A stretch of DNA of 48,301 bases from Methylomonas lenta. GTDB taxonomy: Bacteria > Pseudomonadota > Gammaproteobacteria > Methylococcales > Methylomonadaceae. Both the position numbers and the translations under genes were made by a program. Shown in pieces: positions 34,644 to 43,800 of the stretch. How positions within the stretch are numbered: position 1 is the first letter of the stretch; every line of letters begins with the position of its first letter. The notes under the pieces were generated by a model. It saw nothing but the letters and a program-made list of their open reading frames with translations. It did not search any database and was not told where the DNA came from. Location: positions 1 to 48,301 of the forward strand of contig NZ_LUUI01000157.1 in assembly GCF_001644015.1 (NCBI RefSeq), written 5' to 3'.

Positions 34644-35636
34644 TTATTTGGCCGCAAAATTAAAGCTATCATCCACCGGTTCGATTTGAAATACTCGATT
34701 AGGCATGTGGGTGTTGTGGGTTTTTTCTCGGCCGTCTTTGTCGCGCTCGCGCAAATTAAAGGTATTACAGTCGGCGATAAGATGGGTGCCGAACGGGGTT
34801 TCGATTGCGTCTTGAACCCATTTAACCGGGAAATAGCGATTGGTTCCGGGGATGGTTTGAGTCAGTTTAAAGTTTTTATCAAACAACAGCACTTCACCCT
34901 TACGTGAATTAGAAAGCATATAACCACCGGAATGTGGCCGGATGTGATGTGCGCCGTTTAAATCGTTGATGACAACTTCATGGGTTAAGGTTGCTCTGTC
35001 AATACGGATGACTTTGCCTTGATAGAACAAAATAGTGAGTATTTTGTTGCTGTCGTAAGGGTCGACAATGGCTGAATTTAAGTGGGTCGTTTGTAAACGG
35101 CCGGGGTAGTTTTTTAAACGATGATCCATTTGCTTGTCGATGACGCGTTGGCCGCCGCCATAAGCTTGGTCATAGCCATGTTCAGTTGCCCACCATGACC
35201 AAATCAACTCACCCGACAAGTCAAATTCTAATAAAGCGTCTACACCGCTAGCTGTGACCAATAGTCCGCGTTCGGTCCGACGCAACGAACGGACTTGTGT
35301 CATTAAAGGGCTGCGGATTTCCAGGTCGATTTCACCCTTGTCGTTCATTCTGGCGATATGTTCATCACCGGAAACGCCATCTGCGCTACAAGGTAAGCCT
35401 GTTATGAAATACAGGCCTTCACCTGTTACATATTGCAGTCCAAAAGGTTTAACCGGATTTATTTCGCCCAGTGATTTAATGCCACCCAATGCACCGTTAT
35501 GTTCGAATAACTCTAATTTTCCGCCAGGCAAGCCTCTAAACACATCATTGGACTTGTCTTTGCCTCTGATGATGCGGTTTAACCTAAACTTGACATAATC
35601 CCAGTTGGTTTGCGGGTAAGAAACGACAAATTTCAT
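34644..35636 (-). CDS. Hypothetical beta-propeller-like protein
   Basis: I do not recognise a named family for this 330-residue protein. It has no signal peptide or membrane helix. Repeated strand-turn units such as GLLVTASGVDALLEFDLSGELIWSWW, QGKVIRIDRATL and KGEVLLFDKNFKL suggest a six-bladed beta-propeller or an arylsulfotransferase-like fold. Conserved-looking His residues occur in TTHLNSA and GAHHIRP. Catalysis is therefore possible, but nothing proves it. The start at 35636 (Met6 of the longer frame) has a GAGAG stretch upstream. It is the first gene of a tight unit with the heptosyltransferase, which hints at an LPS or glycan role. Confidence 0.7.
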   Translation of the reverse strand: MKFVVSYPQTNWDYVKFRLNRIIRGKDKSNDVFRGLPGGKLELFEHNGALGGIKSLGEINPVKPFGLQYVTGEGLYFITGLPCSADGVSGDEHIARMNDKGEIDLEIRSPLMTQVRSLRRTERGLLVTASGVDALLEFDLSGELIWSWWATEHGYDQAYGGGQRVIDKQMDHRLKNYPGRLQTTHLNSAIVDPYDSNKILTILFYQGKVIRIDRATLTHEVVINDLNGAHHIRPHSGGYMLSNSRKGEVLLFDKNFKLTQTIPGTNRYFPVKWVQDAIETPFGTHLIADCNTFNLRERDKDGREKTHNTHMPNRVFQIEPVDDSFNFAAK

Positions 35637-36041
35637 GCTGTGTGCTCTCAAGGTTTATTGTTTTTATGGGAGGGAATGGTGTTGGATAGTCATTTGCATG
35701 AATTTATGCATCTTTTGGGGCTGCAAAAATTAAGGCTAACGAAAATATTCACTACCCGGCTGATTGTTGTAGTCTGTAATTATTCACAAAATAGCGGCTT
35801 CTGCAATTGGCTTGTAACATTTTGCTGGGTTTTAGCTGGATGATTGTGGCTTGATACACGTCGTTTTAGCACTCAGGCTATAAAGCTAGGTGGGATGAAT
35901 CAAACCAGGAGACGGAGTAGTATGCCGCCTTGAGGTCACTCACCTAGCCAGGTCCTAAGACTTGGCTAGGTGAGTTTGTTCTGGCAATGAATGCTGGCAA
36001 ATATTAGGCGTAAACTGAATTAACCTCAGCCAAACACCCAG
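35637..36041. other. Intergenic region with an inverted repeat
   Basis: This stretch of about 400 bp lies between the leftward propeller-like gene and the end of the leftward outer-membrane gene. It contains the hairpin described at 35938-35975 and must contain the promoter of the propeller-heptosyltransferase unit. I see no gene or known RNA element. Confidence 0.45.
35938..35975. repeat. 17-bp inverted repeat
   Basis: Arms at 35938-35954 and 35959-35975 are complementary at 16 of 17 positions (one G-T pair) around the 4-nt loop ctaa; the outer 13 bp are perfect. It lies downstream of the outer-membrane gene on the minus strand. On the plus strand it is followed by TTGTT, a poor T-run, so it may be a terminator, a processing site or a dispersed palindromic repeat. 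Confidence 0.6.
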
Positions 36042-36932
36042 TTACTTTCCAAACAGAAATTGTAAGGTAAGGTTTGCCGACCACTCGGGACTGTTTTGAT
36101 CAGGTCGAATCGGGTTGTAATAGGCTTCTAGTTTTGTGTTGAGGGCATGTTTACCGATTGGTAATACTTTGCCGAAACCACCACCCACGGGTACTGTCCA
36201 GTGTTGATTAGTCTGGCTACCCCAATTGGCAATCATGTCCATGTCAGAAGTCAAATACCAGCCGTCAGACAGGTTGTAGTTAACAAAAGGCTCCAAAATC
36301 ATTTGGCTTACGCTATGACGGCTATCGTTGCCGAAGACTGACCAGATTTGTTTGATACTAACGCCGGCTGTCCAAGGTCTGGGTTGGGTTACAAATGTTA
36401 GCGCAGGGCCAACGCTGAATTTACCGCTACCGAGTTCTCGCGATCTGCGATCTTCAGTGTCACTCATCAATGTATCGGTTGGAAACACAAAAGTCGGTCC
36501 GAAGCCTATCATAAAACTATCGGATATGGGGGCAGTAAAAAGTGAGGTTAATGTTGTATCACCTAAACCGGCTACGCCATTGCCCGGATAAGGTTCCGGT
36601 AATTCGGCAATACCGTTTACAGCACCCGGCGTGCCAATAAAATTCAAGGATAACTGATTAATCATATGCCAATCGTTACCCAGCGCGACTGGAATGATAG
36701 GTTTGATGCTGCCGATAGATACATCTCCATTATCAGCACCCCCGTGTTGAGTGTATTCTAAAGGAATGCTATAGGTTGGGCTTAAAGGATTTTGTGCTTT
36801 GTAGGCAAATCGTTCGGCTTGTTTGTCAGCTTGATAGCCGGTCTCTTCTGCAGATAGAGGGTAAGAACTAAGTCCAAGCAATAAGCCAGCTAAAGCAGGT
36901 AGTTGGTGCAATATTTTGTGTTTTTGGGTCAT
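36042..36932 (-). CDS. Outer-membrane beta-barrel protein (MetA-pathway-type)
   Basis: This 296-residue protein has a signal peptide (to about 28, ending LSAEE) and about a dozen alternating amphipathic strands such as NQLSLNFIG, FMIGFGPTFVFP, KFSVGPALTFVTQ and LTLQFLFGK at the end. It resembles the outer-membrane proteins annotated as transporter/phenol degradation meta-pathway homologues, of unknown substrate. The GGAG before the ATG fits a ribosome site. No catabolic genes lie near it. The family call is at the level of fold; no specific substrate is supported. Confidence 0.75.
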   Translation of the reverse strand: MTQKHKILHQLPALAGLLLGLSSYPLSAEETGYQADKQAERFAYKAQNPLSPTYSIPLEYTQHGGADNGDVSIGSIKPIIPVALGNDWHMINQLSLNFIGTPGAVNGIAELPEPYPGNGVAGLGDTTLTSLFTAPISDSFMIGFGPTFVFPTDTLMSDTEDRRSRELGSGKFSVGPALTFVTQPRPWTAGVSIKQIWSVFGNDSRHSVSQMILEPFVNYNLSDGWYLTSDMDMIANWGSQTNQHWTVPVGGGFGKVLPIGKHALNTKLEAYYNPIRPDQNSPEWSANLTLQFLFGK

Positions 36933-37333
36933 TTTATCTCCATTATTTAAGCTGAGAGCCCTCTATTCAGAATAAGTATAGTTAGCGATAAGGCTTATGT
37001 GGACTAATTTCACTGCTATCGATAATACCGTACCATTTTAGTGCAAAATTATGTTTTGATGAAGTGGATTTTAGCGGTACAGGTATTTTTTTTAGTTTTT
37101 TAACTGGCATCGCTAAAATGGTTAATATTGCCTGTTTCTGATCAACGCAGCCCTTTGTAATAATTTGTTATCTTCTATAAATTAAGATGATTAAACACAT
37201 TGTCCTCTATGCTATACGCCCACGTTTTAAAAAACATCCGCTTTGATGCGCTTTTTACTTTATTCTGAGCGGCATTATTTGCGCCCATAATCTATTGGGT
37301 TAACTATTACTTTATCTGTCGCCATTCCCATAA
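36933..37333. other. Divergent promoter region, no gene seen
   Basis: About 400 bp separate the divergent outer-membrane gene and the perM-like gene. It is AT-rich and should carry both promoters. A TATACT word lies upstream of the leftward gene without a recognisable -35 box. I see no coding frame or structured RNA. Confidence 0.45.
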
Positions 37334-38461
37334 ATGAGCAAAAAAACTGATTTTTCCAATTTCGATTTTGTTAGAGATTTTTTTCATCGTTTTTTACCTA
37401 ATTCGCAGGTTGTGTCGCTGGCAATCAGTCTGATTGTCGGATCGTTGTTGATTTATAGCCTGCTAGGTTTATTGATGCCGGTTTTTGCAGCCATCGTATT
37501 GGCATATTTGCTGGAAGGCTTGGTGCATAAAGTCGAACGTTTGCCTACACCCAGGGTTTTAGCGGTTCATTTAGTGTTTTTCGCCTTTTTAACTGCGCTG
37601 GGATTTGTATTGTTTGTGCTGTTACCTATGGTTTCGGAGCAGACTGTGCAATTGGTGCAACGTATTCCGGAGATGGTATACAGTGCGCAAATTCAGATTA
37701 TGCGATTGCCTGAAATGTATCCCGAGATTATTACTCAGGCTAGAATTCGAGAAATTATGTTTTCCATCCAGCAGGATTTGTTGAAGTATGGCCAAGATCT
37801 AATATCCGGTTCCGCGCAATCATTTGCCGGCTTGTTGGCAGCTGTGATTTATCTGTTTTTAGTGCCAATGATGGTGTTTTTCTTTATGAAAGACAAAGAT
37901 ATGTTAATCGGCTGGTTTGCACAGTTTTCTCCTCAAGATATGACATTGACACAGCGGGTTTGGCAGGAAGTGGATATACAAATTGCTAACTATGTCAGAG
38001 GTAAATTCGTCGAGGTTTTTATCCTGTGGGCGGCCAGTTATATAACCTTTAGTTTGTTGAAATTAAACTATGCCATGTTGTTGGCGGTATTAATGGGATT
38101 GTCGGTAGTGATTCCCTATGTAGGGGCTACCCTAGTGACTTTTCCTGTGTTAGGCGTGGCTTATGTCCAATGGGGTATGAGTGATGGTAATGAATTCATG
38201 TACATATTAATAGCCTATTGCATTATTCAAGCCATGGATGGAGTGGTATTAGTGCCATTACTATTTTCCGAGGCGGTTAATCTGCATCCGATTGCTATTA
38301 TTGTGGCCATTTTATTTTTTGGTGGTACCTGGGGGTTTTGGGGGGTGTTTTTCGCCATCCCGTTGGCTACCTTGGTTAAAGCAGTGTTAACAGCATGGCC
38401 GCAGTCGGGGCAAATGCCTGATCTCAGTGTTAATCAGCAGGAACGCGAAGTTCAAGGCTGA
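37334..38461 (+). CDS. perM: AI-2E family transporter (PerM-like)
   Basis: This 375-residue membrane protein of the AI-2E/UPF0118 family has seven or eight helices, a central soluble loop (about 90-150) and the conserved block PMMVFFFMKD (about 174-183). The late stretch PYVGATLVTFPVLG and the C-terminal VNLHPIAIIVAILFFGG...FFAIPLATLVKAV are family hallmarks. Members export autoinducer-2 or other small molecules or act as Na+/H+ antiporters; which applies here cannot be told. It is monocistronic and converges on the PhoH gene. Confidence 0.85.
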   Translation: MSKKTDFSNFDFVRDFFHRFLPNSQVVSLAISLIVGSLLIYSLLGLLMPVFAAIVLAYLLEGLVHKVERLPTPRVLAVHLVFFAFLTALGFVLFVLLPMVSEQTVQLVQRIPEMVYSAQIQIMRLPEMYPEIITQARIREIMFSIQQDLLKYGQDLISGSAQSFAGLLAAVIYLFLVPMMVFFFMKDKDMLIGWFAQFSPQDMTLTQRVWQEVDIQIANYVRGKFVEVFILWAASYITFSLLKLNYAMLLAVLMGLSVVIPYVGATLVTFPVLGVAYVQWGMSDGNEFMYILIAYCIIQAMDGVVLVPLLFSEAVNLHPIAIIVAILFFGGTWGFWGVFFAIPLATLVKAVLTAWPQSGQMPDLSVNQQEREVQG

Positions 38462-38578
38462 ATTTCAAAGGGGGTAATCTTTAGTGGTTTATCCATAAAG
38501 GGTTTAGGCATGTTTGAGTCGGCACCCAAACCCTTTGTGTATTGCCTTAACAACTGTCTTGTTACCTTTTGCGCTGGC

Positions 38579-39994
38579 TTATAAGTTGTCTGATGCGTAA
38601 TCAGCCAGACGTGAACGTTCACCGCGTTTTAATGTGATGTGAGCACTATTTTCCCAGCCTTTAAAACGGTCGACGACATAGGTTAAACCGGAACTAGTAG
38701 CCGTCAGATAAGGGGTGTCAATTTGCGACAAATTACCAATGCAGATGATTTTGGTGCCCGGCCCGGCCCGGGTAATCAGGGTTTTCATCTGTTTGGGGGT
38801 CAGGTTTTGCGCCTCGTCGATTATCAAATAGCGATTTAAAAAAGTACGTCCACGCATAAAGTTTAAAGAACGGATTTTTACCCGATTCATCATCACGTTA
38901 TGGGATGCGCCTTGTTCCCAGTCGGTGCTGCCGGAGCGGCTACCGAGTAATTCCAGATTGTCCATCAAAGCACCCATCCATGGCGCCATTTTTTCTTCTT
39001 CGGAGCCGGGTAAAAATCCGATATCTTCACCTACCGGCATGGTTTCTCGCGTCATGATGATCTCAATATACGCTTTTCGTTCTAATGTTAGGGTTAGGCC
39101 GGCGGCCAGAGCCAGCAGGGTTTTGCCGGTGCCGGCTGCGCCCAAAAGGGTGACGAAGTCGACGTTGGGGTCGAGCAGGGCATTCAAGGCAAAGTTTTGT
39201 TCACGGTTTTTTGCGTTGATACCCCAGATGTTGTGATGCTTGTTGCGATAGTCCAAGGCTAATTGTAAGACAGCGGTTTCGCCATCGCAGGATTTAACAA
39301 TGGCTTCAAAGCCGGATTCGTCATCTATATACAGAAATTGATTTGGATACCAGTCGGCCACATGCGGGCCATGAATCCGGTAAAACGTTTGATTGTTTTC
39401 TTGCCAGGATTCCATTTTACTGCCGTGCTCTTCCCAGAAATCAGCCTCTAATGCCATAGAGCCACTGTAGAGTAAATCGATGTCTTCAATGGTTTGGTCG
39501 TTATGGTAATCCTCGGCATTAATTTGTAATGCAGCAGCTTTAATGCGCATATTGATGTCTTTAGATACCAGTATGACATTGACTTCGGGATATTCTTTAG
39601 TTAAGGCCAGTACTATGCTGAGGATGGAGTTATCGGCAATTTGTCCTGGCAAATCGTCTGGTAGTAAATGTTTCAGTTGCCGGGTTTGAAAAAACAGCCG
39701 GCCAGGTTGCTCGATATTGTTGCCAGCGGGGCCGTGTTCGATAAGTGATAATGGCAAACCATCATTGATGGTTTGTTGGTCTGCATCCTGAATCAGCTCA
39801 TCCAAAAAGCGGCTGACTTGCCGCACGTTACGAGAAACGTCGGATAGGCCTTTTTTGGCGTGATCCAGTTCTTCCAAAACCACCATCGGAATAAATAGAT
39901 TGTGTTCCTGGAAGCGAAAAATAGATGCAGGATCGTGCATCAATACGTTGGTGTCGAGTACAAATAGTTTTTTGCTGGTGGATTGAATGTTCAT
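38579..39994 (-). CDS. PIN-PhoH family ATPase
   Basis: This 471-residue protein combines a PIN ribonuclease domain (residues 8-170, with FVLDTNVLMHDP containing D14, and acidic residues later) and a PhoH-type RNA helicase/ATPase domain (about 255-470). Walker A is GAAGTGKT (285-292) and Walker B IIDEAQ (391-396). This is the PhoH2 architecture, for which RNA unwinding and cleavage activities are reported in mycobacteria. An AGGG site precedes the ATG. It is transcribed alone. A link to toxin-antitoxin function is known only for some PhoH2 genes and is not shown here. Confidence 0.92.
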   Translation of the reverse strand: MNIQSTSKKLFVLDTNVLMHDPASIFRFQEHNLFIPMVVLEELDHAKKGLSDVSRNVRQVSRFLDELIQDADQQTINDGLPLSLIEHGPAGNNIEQPGRLFFQTRQLKHLLPDDLPGQIADNSILSIVLALTKEYPEVNVILVSKDINMRIKAAALQINAEDYHNDQTIEDIDLLYSGSMALEADFWEEHGSKMESWQENNQTFYRIHGPHVADWYPNQFLYIDDESGFEAIVKSCDGETAVLQLALDYRNKHHNIWGINAKNREQNFALNALLDPNVDFVTLLGAAGTGKTLLALAAGLTLTLERKAYIEIIMTRETMPVGEDIGFLPGSEEEKMAPWMGALMDNLELLGSRSGSTDWEQGASHNVMMNRVKIRSLNFMRGRTFLNRYLIIDEAQNLTPKQMKTLITRAGPGTKIICIGNLSQIDTPYLTATSSGLTYVVDRFKGWENSAHITLKRGERSRLADYASDNL

Positions 39995-40212
39995 GGTTGC
40001 CCTGTGAATTTATGAATTATTATTCTCTGTCACTTTTAGTGTTTTTACTCTAACTGTAGACTAGGCGTCAAATCAAGCTGATGCACGCTAGGTGATGGTT
40101 CACAACATTAGATTGAGTGGTTTGTGTTGCTTGTTCAATTACACTAGAATGTAGAGCTGATGAAGGTTTCTTATTGATTTCTAGTTTACATTCGGTGTAT
40201 GGATGTTTATGC

Positions 40213-40425
40213 ATGTCATCTTTAGAATCAAAGCAACCGAATCTAGATTGGAGTCATTTTAAAGAAATTGTGCAATTGCTGACTGTCTCTGTGGCGCAAG
40301 TTGAGGCTGGTCTGAAATTGGCTAGTAAATCTGTCGGCGTATTGGGCGAGTCTTTTACGAGTATGGCTGAAGACATCAATGCTATCCAGGTGATTTTGAC
40401 AAGCTCGAATTCTTTTAATTCTTAA
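40213..40425 (+). CDS. Small helical hypothetical protein
   Basis: This 70-residue protein is not recognised. It is mostly helical and neutral, with heptad-like stretches (EIVQLLTVSVAQVEAGLKLASKSVG). The longer frame from an upstream GTG does not look coding, so I use the ATG at 40213. It lies 17 nt before the lipoprotein gene and heads the long rightward cluster, which is the main support that it is real. A ribosome site is not clear. Confidence 0.5.
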   Translation: MSSLESKQPNLDWSHFKEIVQLLTVSVAQVEAGLKLASKSVGVLGESFTSMAEDINAIQVILTSSNSFNS

Positions 40426-40442
40426 TATATCCTAAATAATTG

Positions 40443-41138
40443 ATGAAAAACAAAGTCTTATTGGTCTTTTTGCCTATAATGTTGTCGCTTGCGGCTTGTA
40501 CGACAGTCAATGAGAAGCCACCCAAGTCCGTTGCCAAAGTCGTTAAGCCCAAAAAGCCATTACCAGCTCAACCGACTGCTAAAAATACCAAGCCCATTGT
40601 GCCAAAAAAGCCGACGCCAGGTAGTGGTACAGCAACCTACGCCATCGATAATGGTAAGAATAATTTCAAGGTTGAGTCCAGTATGCCAGCCATGCAAGAG
40701 GAATCTTTGCTGTCGCCAACGGGGTTGCCTTCGGCAACTGGTCAATCAGCACAACCAGTACAAGCGATTCCGGCGTTTCAGGTTGAAGATGCTCGCATAC
40801 CGGCAGGTACCTCTCCCGCAGTGGTCGCCTTGTTGACTGACGCAGAGCGCAATCGGGCTTCGGGCGATTTGGATGCCGCAGTGGTTTCCACCGAACGTGC
40901 CTTGCGCATAGATTCGCGCAATCCTACTTTGACTTATAAATTAGCTCAGCTAAGAATCAAGCAAAACAAACCGCAGATGGCAGAAGAGTTAGCCGGCAAA
41001 GCAGCTTTACTGGCGGGTGGCGATTTGGATTTAAAACGCAAAAGCTGGTTGTTGATTGCCGAGGCCAGGCGCATGCAGCAAAACTACTCGGGTGCTAAAG
41101 AAGCCAAAGCTAAGGCAGACAGTTTTTTCGGTCATTGA
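40443..41138 (+). CDS. TPR-containing lipoprotein
   Basis: This 231-residue protein has a type II signal peptide ending in the lipobox LAAC, so it is anchored by a lipid at the cysteine. A Pro/Lys-rich linker (about 25-60) follows. The C-terminal third (about 130-230) has tetratricopeptide-type helices: ALLTDAERNRASGDLDAAVVSTERALRI, then PTLTYKLAQLRIKQNKPQMAEELAGKAAL. TPR lipoproteins usually scaffold cell-envelope complexes. The gene lies between a small helical protein and the YoaA-like helicase. The function is unknown. Confidence 0.8.
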   Translation: MKNKVLLVFLPIMLSLAACTTVNEKPPKSVAKVVKPKKPLPAQPTAKNTKPIVPKKPTPGSGTATYAIDNGKNNFKVESSMPAMQEESLLSPTGLPSATGQSAQPVQAIPAFQVEDARIPAGTSPAVVALLTDAERNRASGDLDAAVVSTERALRIDSRNPTLTYKLAQLRIKQNKPQMAEELAGKAALLAGGDLDLKRKSWLLIAEARRMQQNYSGAKEAKAKADSFFGH

Positions 41139-41157
41139 TGTTTAAGGTTTACATTCA

Positions 41158-43080
41158 GTGACTGATTTAGCCGAGATATTTGGCAGCGATGGTGCGTTAG
41201 CTGAGGTCATTACCGGCTATTCACCCCGGGCCGGGCAAATCGAAATGGCACAGACTATTGCCGATGCCATTGATAAACAGCAACACCTGATTGCCGAGGC
41301 CGGCACCGGCACCGGCAAAACCTTTGCCTATCTGATACCGGCAATTTTATCGCGCAAAAAAGTCATTGTTTCCACCGGCACCAAGAATTTGCAGGATCAG
41401 CTGTTCAGTAAAGACTTGCCGCTGATCCGCAAAGTGTTATCCCGTATCCCATTTAAAGCCAGCTTGTTAAAAGGCCGGGCTAATTATTTGTGTACCTATC
41501 GGCTGGAGCTGGCTTTAAATACTGCCTTTGGTTATAGCAAAGAAGAGGCTGCCGCATTAGCGCAAATCAAAGCCTGGTCTAAACGCACCAAAGCAGGCGA
41601 TATCTCTGAAGTCGCCGATGTGCATGACGGTGATCCGGTTTGGTTTCATGCGACCTCCACTATTGACAATTGCCTGGGGCAAGACTGCCCGGATTATGCA
41701 GACTGTTTTCTCACCAAAGCCCGCAAACAAGCGCAGGAAGCCGATGTTGTAGTAGTGAATCATCATTTGTTGTGCGCGGATTGGTCGATTCGGGAAATCG
41801 GTTTTGGCGAGTTATTGCCGGATGCGGAAGTCGTTATCATCGACGAAGCACATCAATTGGCGGATACCGCATCCAATTTTTTGGGTGTCAATCTGAGTGG
41901 TAAGCAGCTTACCGATCTGGCCGATGACACCTTGGCCGAATATCATACCGATGCCAAAGATATGCCAGATTTGCGCAGCGCCTGCGAAGACTTGCAATTA
42001 GAAGTCAAGGATATGCGGCTGGCGTTTGGCTTGGAATTACGCCGCGGCGACTGGCTGGATATTGAAACCAATCCCAAAATTGCCGGTGCACTGGAGTCGT
42101 TACAAAAACAACTCGCTCGGCTGACCGATCAATTAGAACGTGCTTCGGTACGTAGTAAAGGTCTGGAATCCTGTTTCGATCGAGCTGAAACGCTGGATAT
42201 GCATTTAGAAACCCTGATTAAGGATAAAGACGGTCAGTGGATTAAATGGTACGAAACCTATAGTAAATCCTTTACCCTCAGCCGCACGCCGCTGGATATT
42301 GCCAAAGAATTTCGTGGTTTTATGGCGCGACATAAAGCCAGTTGGATTTTTACCTCGGCTACCCTTAGTGTGGCTAATAATTTTGTGCATTTTGCCAAAA
42401 ACTTAGGTCTCAGTAGTGCGCTAAGTCAAAGCTGGGAAAGTCCATTTGATTATCCCAATCAAGCTTTGTTTTATCATCCAAAAGGTTTGCCGCAACCCAG
42501 TGATCCTGAATTTACCGATAAAATTGTCGAATTTGCCCTGCCGGTACTGGAAGCTAGTCGGGGCAGGGCGTTTTTTCTGTTTACCAGTCACAGAGCTTTG
42601 CAAAGAGCCGCGCAATTGCTCGAAGGCAAAATCGATCACCCGATACTGGTACAAGGCAGTCGTTCCAAAGGCGTATTGTTGGATCAATTTAAGGAATTGG
42701 GTAATGCGGTGTTGCTGGCTACCGCCAGTTTTTGGGAAGGCGTGGATGTGCGCGGCGATGCCTTATCTTGCGTCATTATCGACAAGCTGCCGTTTGCCTC
42801 GCCAGGTGATCCTGTTCTGAAAGCTCGTATGAATGCCTTGGAAAAACAGGGGCGCAATCCATTTTTTGAACATCAATTACCCAGCGCTATCATCATGCTT
42901 AGGCAAGGGGTAGGGCGTTTGATACGCGATGTGAACGATAGAGGCGTGCTGATGGTTTGCGACCCGCGCTTATTAAAAAAATCTTACGGGCAGATGTTTC
43001 TCGATAGCGTACCGGCCATGAAGCGTAGCCGAGATATTGAAGATGTGCGGCAGTTTTTTGCAACAGAGGATCAGCAGTGA
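41158..43080 (+). CDS. yoaA: DinG/YoaA-family ATP-dependent helicase
   Basis: This 640-residue superfamily 2 (XPD-like) Fe-S helicase unwinds DNA in the 5'-3' direction. Walker A is EAGTGTGKT (47-55), and four cysteines that would hold the [4Fe-4S] cluster are C112, C172, C177 and C183. Walker B is the DEAH box at 229-232. The C-terminal half has FLFTSHRALQRA and RQGVGRLIRD, the arginine-finger motif. The size and order suit YoaA/DinG. It starts with GTG (AAGG about 10 nt ahead) and overlaps tsaB by 4 nt. Confidence 0.92.
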   Translation: MTDLAEIFGSDGALAEVITGYSPRAGQIEMAQTIADAIDKQQHLIAEAGTGTGKTFAYLIPAILSRKKVIVSTGTKNLQDQLFSKDLPLIRKVLSRIPFKASLLKGRANYLCTYRLELALNTAFGYSKEEAAALAQIKAWSKRTKAGDISEVADVHDGDPVWFHATSTIDNCLGQDCPDYADCFLTKARKQAQEADVVVVNHHLLCADWSIREIGFGELLPDAEVVIIDEAHQLADTASNFLGVNLSGKQLTDLADDTLAEYHTDAKDMPDLRSACEDLQLEVKDMRLAFGLELRRGDWLDIETNPKIAGALESLQKQLARLTDQLERASVRSKGLESCFDRAETLDMHLETLIKDKDGQWIKWYETYSKSFTLSRTPLDIAKEFRGFMARHKASWIFTSATLSVANNFVHFAKNLGLSSALSQSWESPFDYPNQALFYHPKGLPQPSDPEFTDKIVEFALPVLEASRGRAFFLFTSHRALQRAAQLLEGKIDHPILVQGSRSKGVLLDQFKELGNAVLLATASFWEGVDVRGDALSCVIIDKLPFASPGDPVLKARMNALEKQGRNPFFEHQLPSAIIMLRQGVGRLIRDVNDRGVLMVCDPRLLKKSYGQMFLDSVPAMKRSRDIEDVRQFFATEDQQ

Positions 43081-43760
43081 AATTATTAGCAGTAGAAACC
43101 TCTACCGATGCCTGTTCGGCAGCATTATTTATAGACGGTGAAATCAGGGAAAAATTTGAACTAGCTCCGCGCGAACATACCAAGCTGCTTTTGCCGATGA
43201 TCGATGCCTTGATGGCTGATGCGGCGTTGAAGCCGCAGCAATTGGATGCTGTGGCGTTGAGTCGGGGGCCAGGCTCGTTTACCGGTGTGCGTATCGCTAC
43301 CGGCGTTGCGCATGGGATTGCTTTTGGCGCTGATATTCCGGTGGTGTTGGTGTCGACGCTGGCTGCTATTGCTCAGGGTTTTTTCAATCAACAAGATGTT
43401 GATCTGTCTTTCACGGCGATGGATGCCCGCATGAATGAAATCTTTTGGGGTGTATACCAACGCAATGCGATAGGCCTTGCAGAGCTGTTGGGTGATGAGT
43501 TGGTTACGCCGGCAGCTGATGTAGTGTTTCCTGAACGTTTCGGTTTTGGGGTGGGTTCAGGTTGGGCGGTACAGGGTGATGTTTTGCGGGCTAGACTCGG
43601 CGATAAACTACAAGGCATTGTCAGTGTAGCCTGGCCACATGCTGCCTGCATTGCCCAATTGGCTGCGTATGATTTTGCCAACGGTTTAGCCGTGCCGGTC
43701 GAACAAGCCATGCCGGTCTACTTAAGAGATAAAGTCGCTAAAAAGCAGTCTGAAAGATAA
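43077..43760 (+). CDS. tsaB: tRNA threonylcarbamoyladenosine protein TsaB
   Basis: TsaB is the partner of TsaD and TsaE in making t6A37 in ANN-decoding tRNAs. The 227 residues start KLLAVETSTDACSAAL, the actin/ASKHA-like nucleotide-binding fold, and have ALSRGPGSFTGVRIATG, a typical TsaB signature. The length is normal. It begins with GTG overlapping the helicase stop. The next gene, yciO, is a paralogue of TsaC, so two genes of related chemistry are neighbours. Confidence 0.95.
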   Translation: MKLLAVETSTDACSAALFIDGEIREKFELAPREHTKLLLPMIDALMADAALKPQQLDAVALSRGPGSFTGVRIATGVAHGIAFGADIPVVLVSTLAAIAQGFFNQQDVDLSFTAMDARMNEIFWGVYQRNAIGLAELLGDELVTPAADVVFPERFGFGVGSGWAVQGDVLRARLGDKLQGIVSVAWPHAACIAQLAAYDFANGLAVPVEQAMPVYLRDKVAKKQSER

Positions 43761-43800
43761 GGTACAATGGCTGTTTTATTCAAGCCGTGAAACCTTCCAA

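Noticed and set aside
38497-38536. Terminator between the perM-like and phoH genes
   Set aside because: The arms aaagggttt and aaaccctttg pair over 9 bp, but the 22-nt loop and lack of a T-run make it weak, so it is not listed as a feature.
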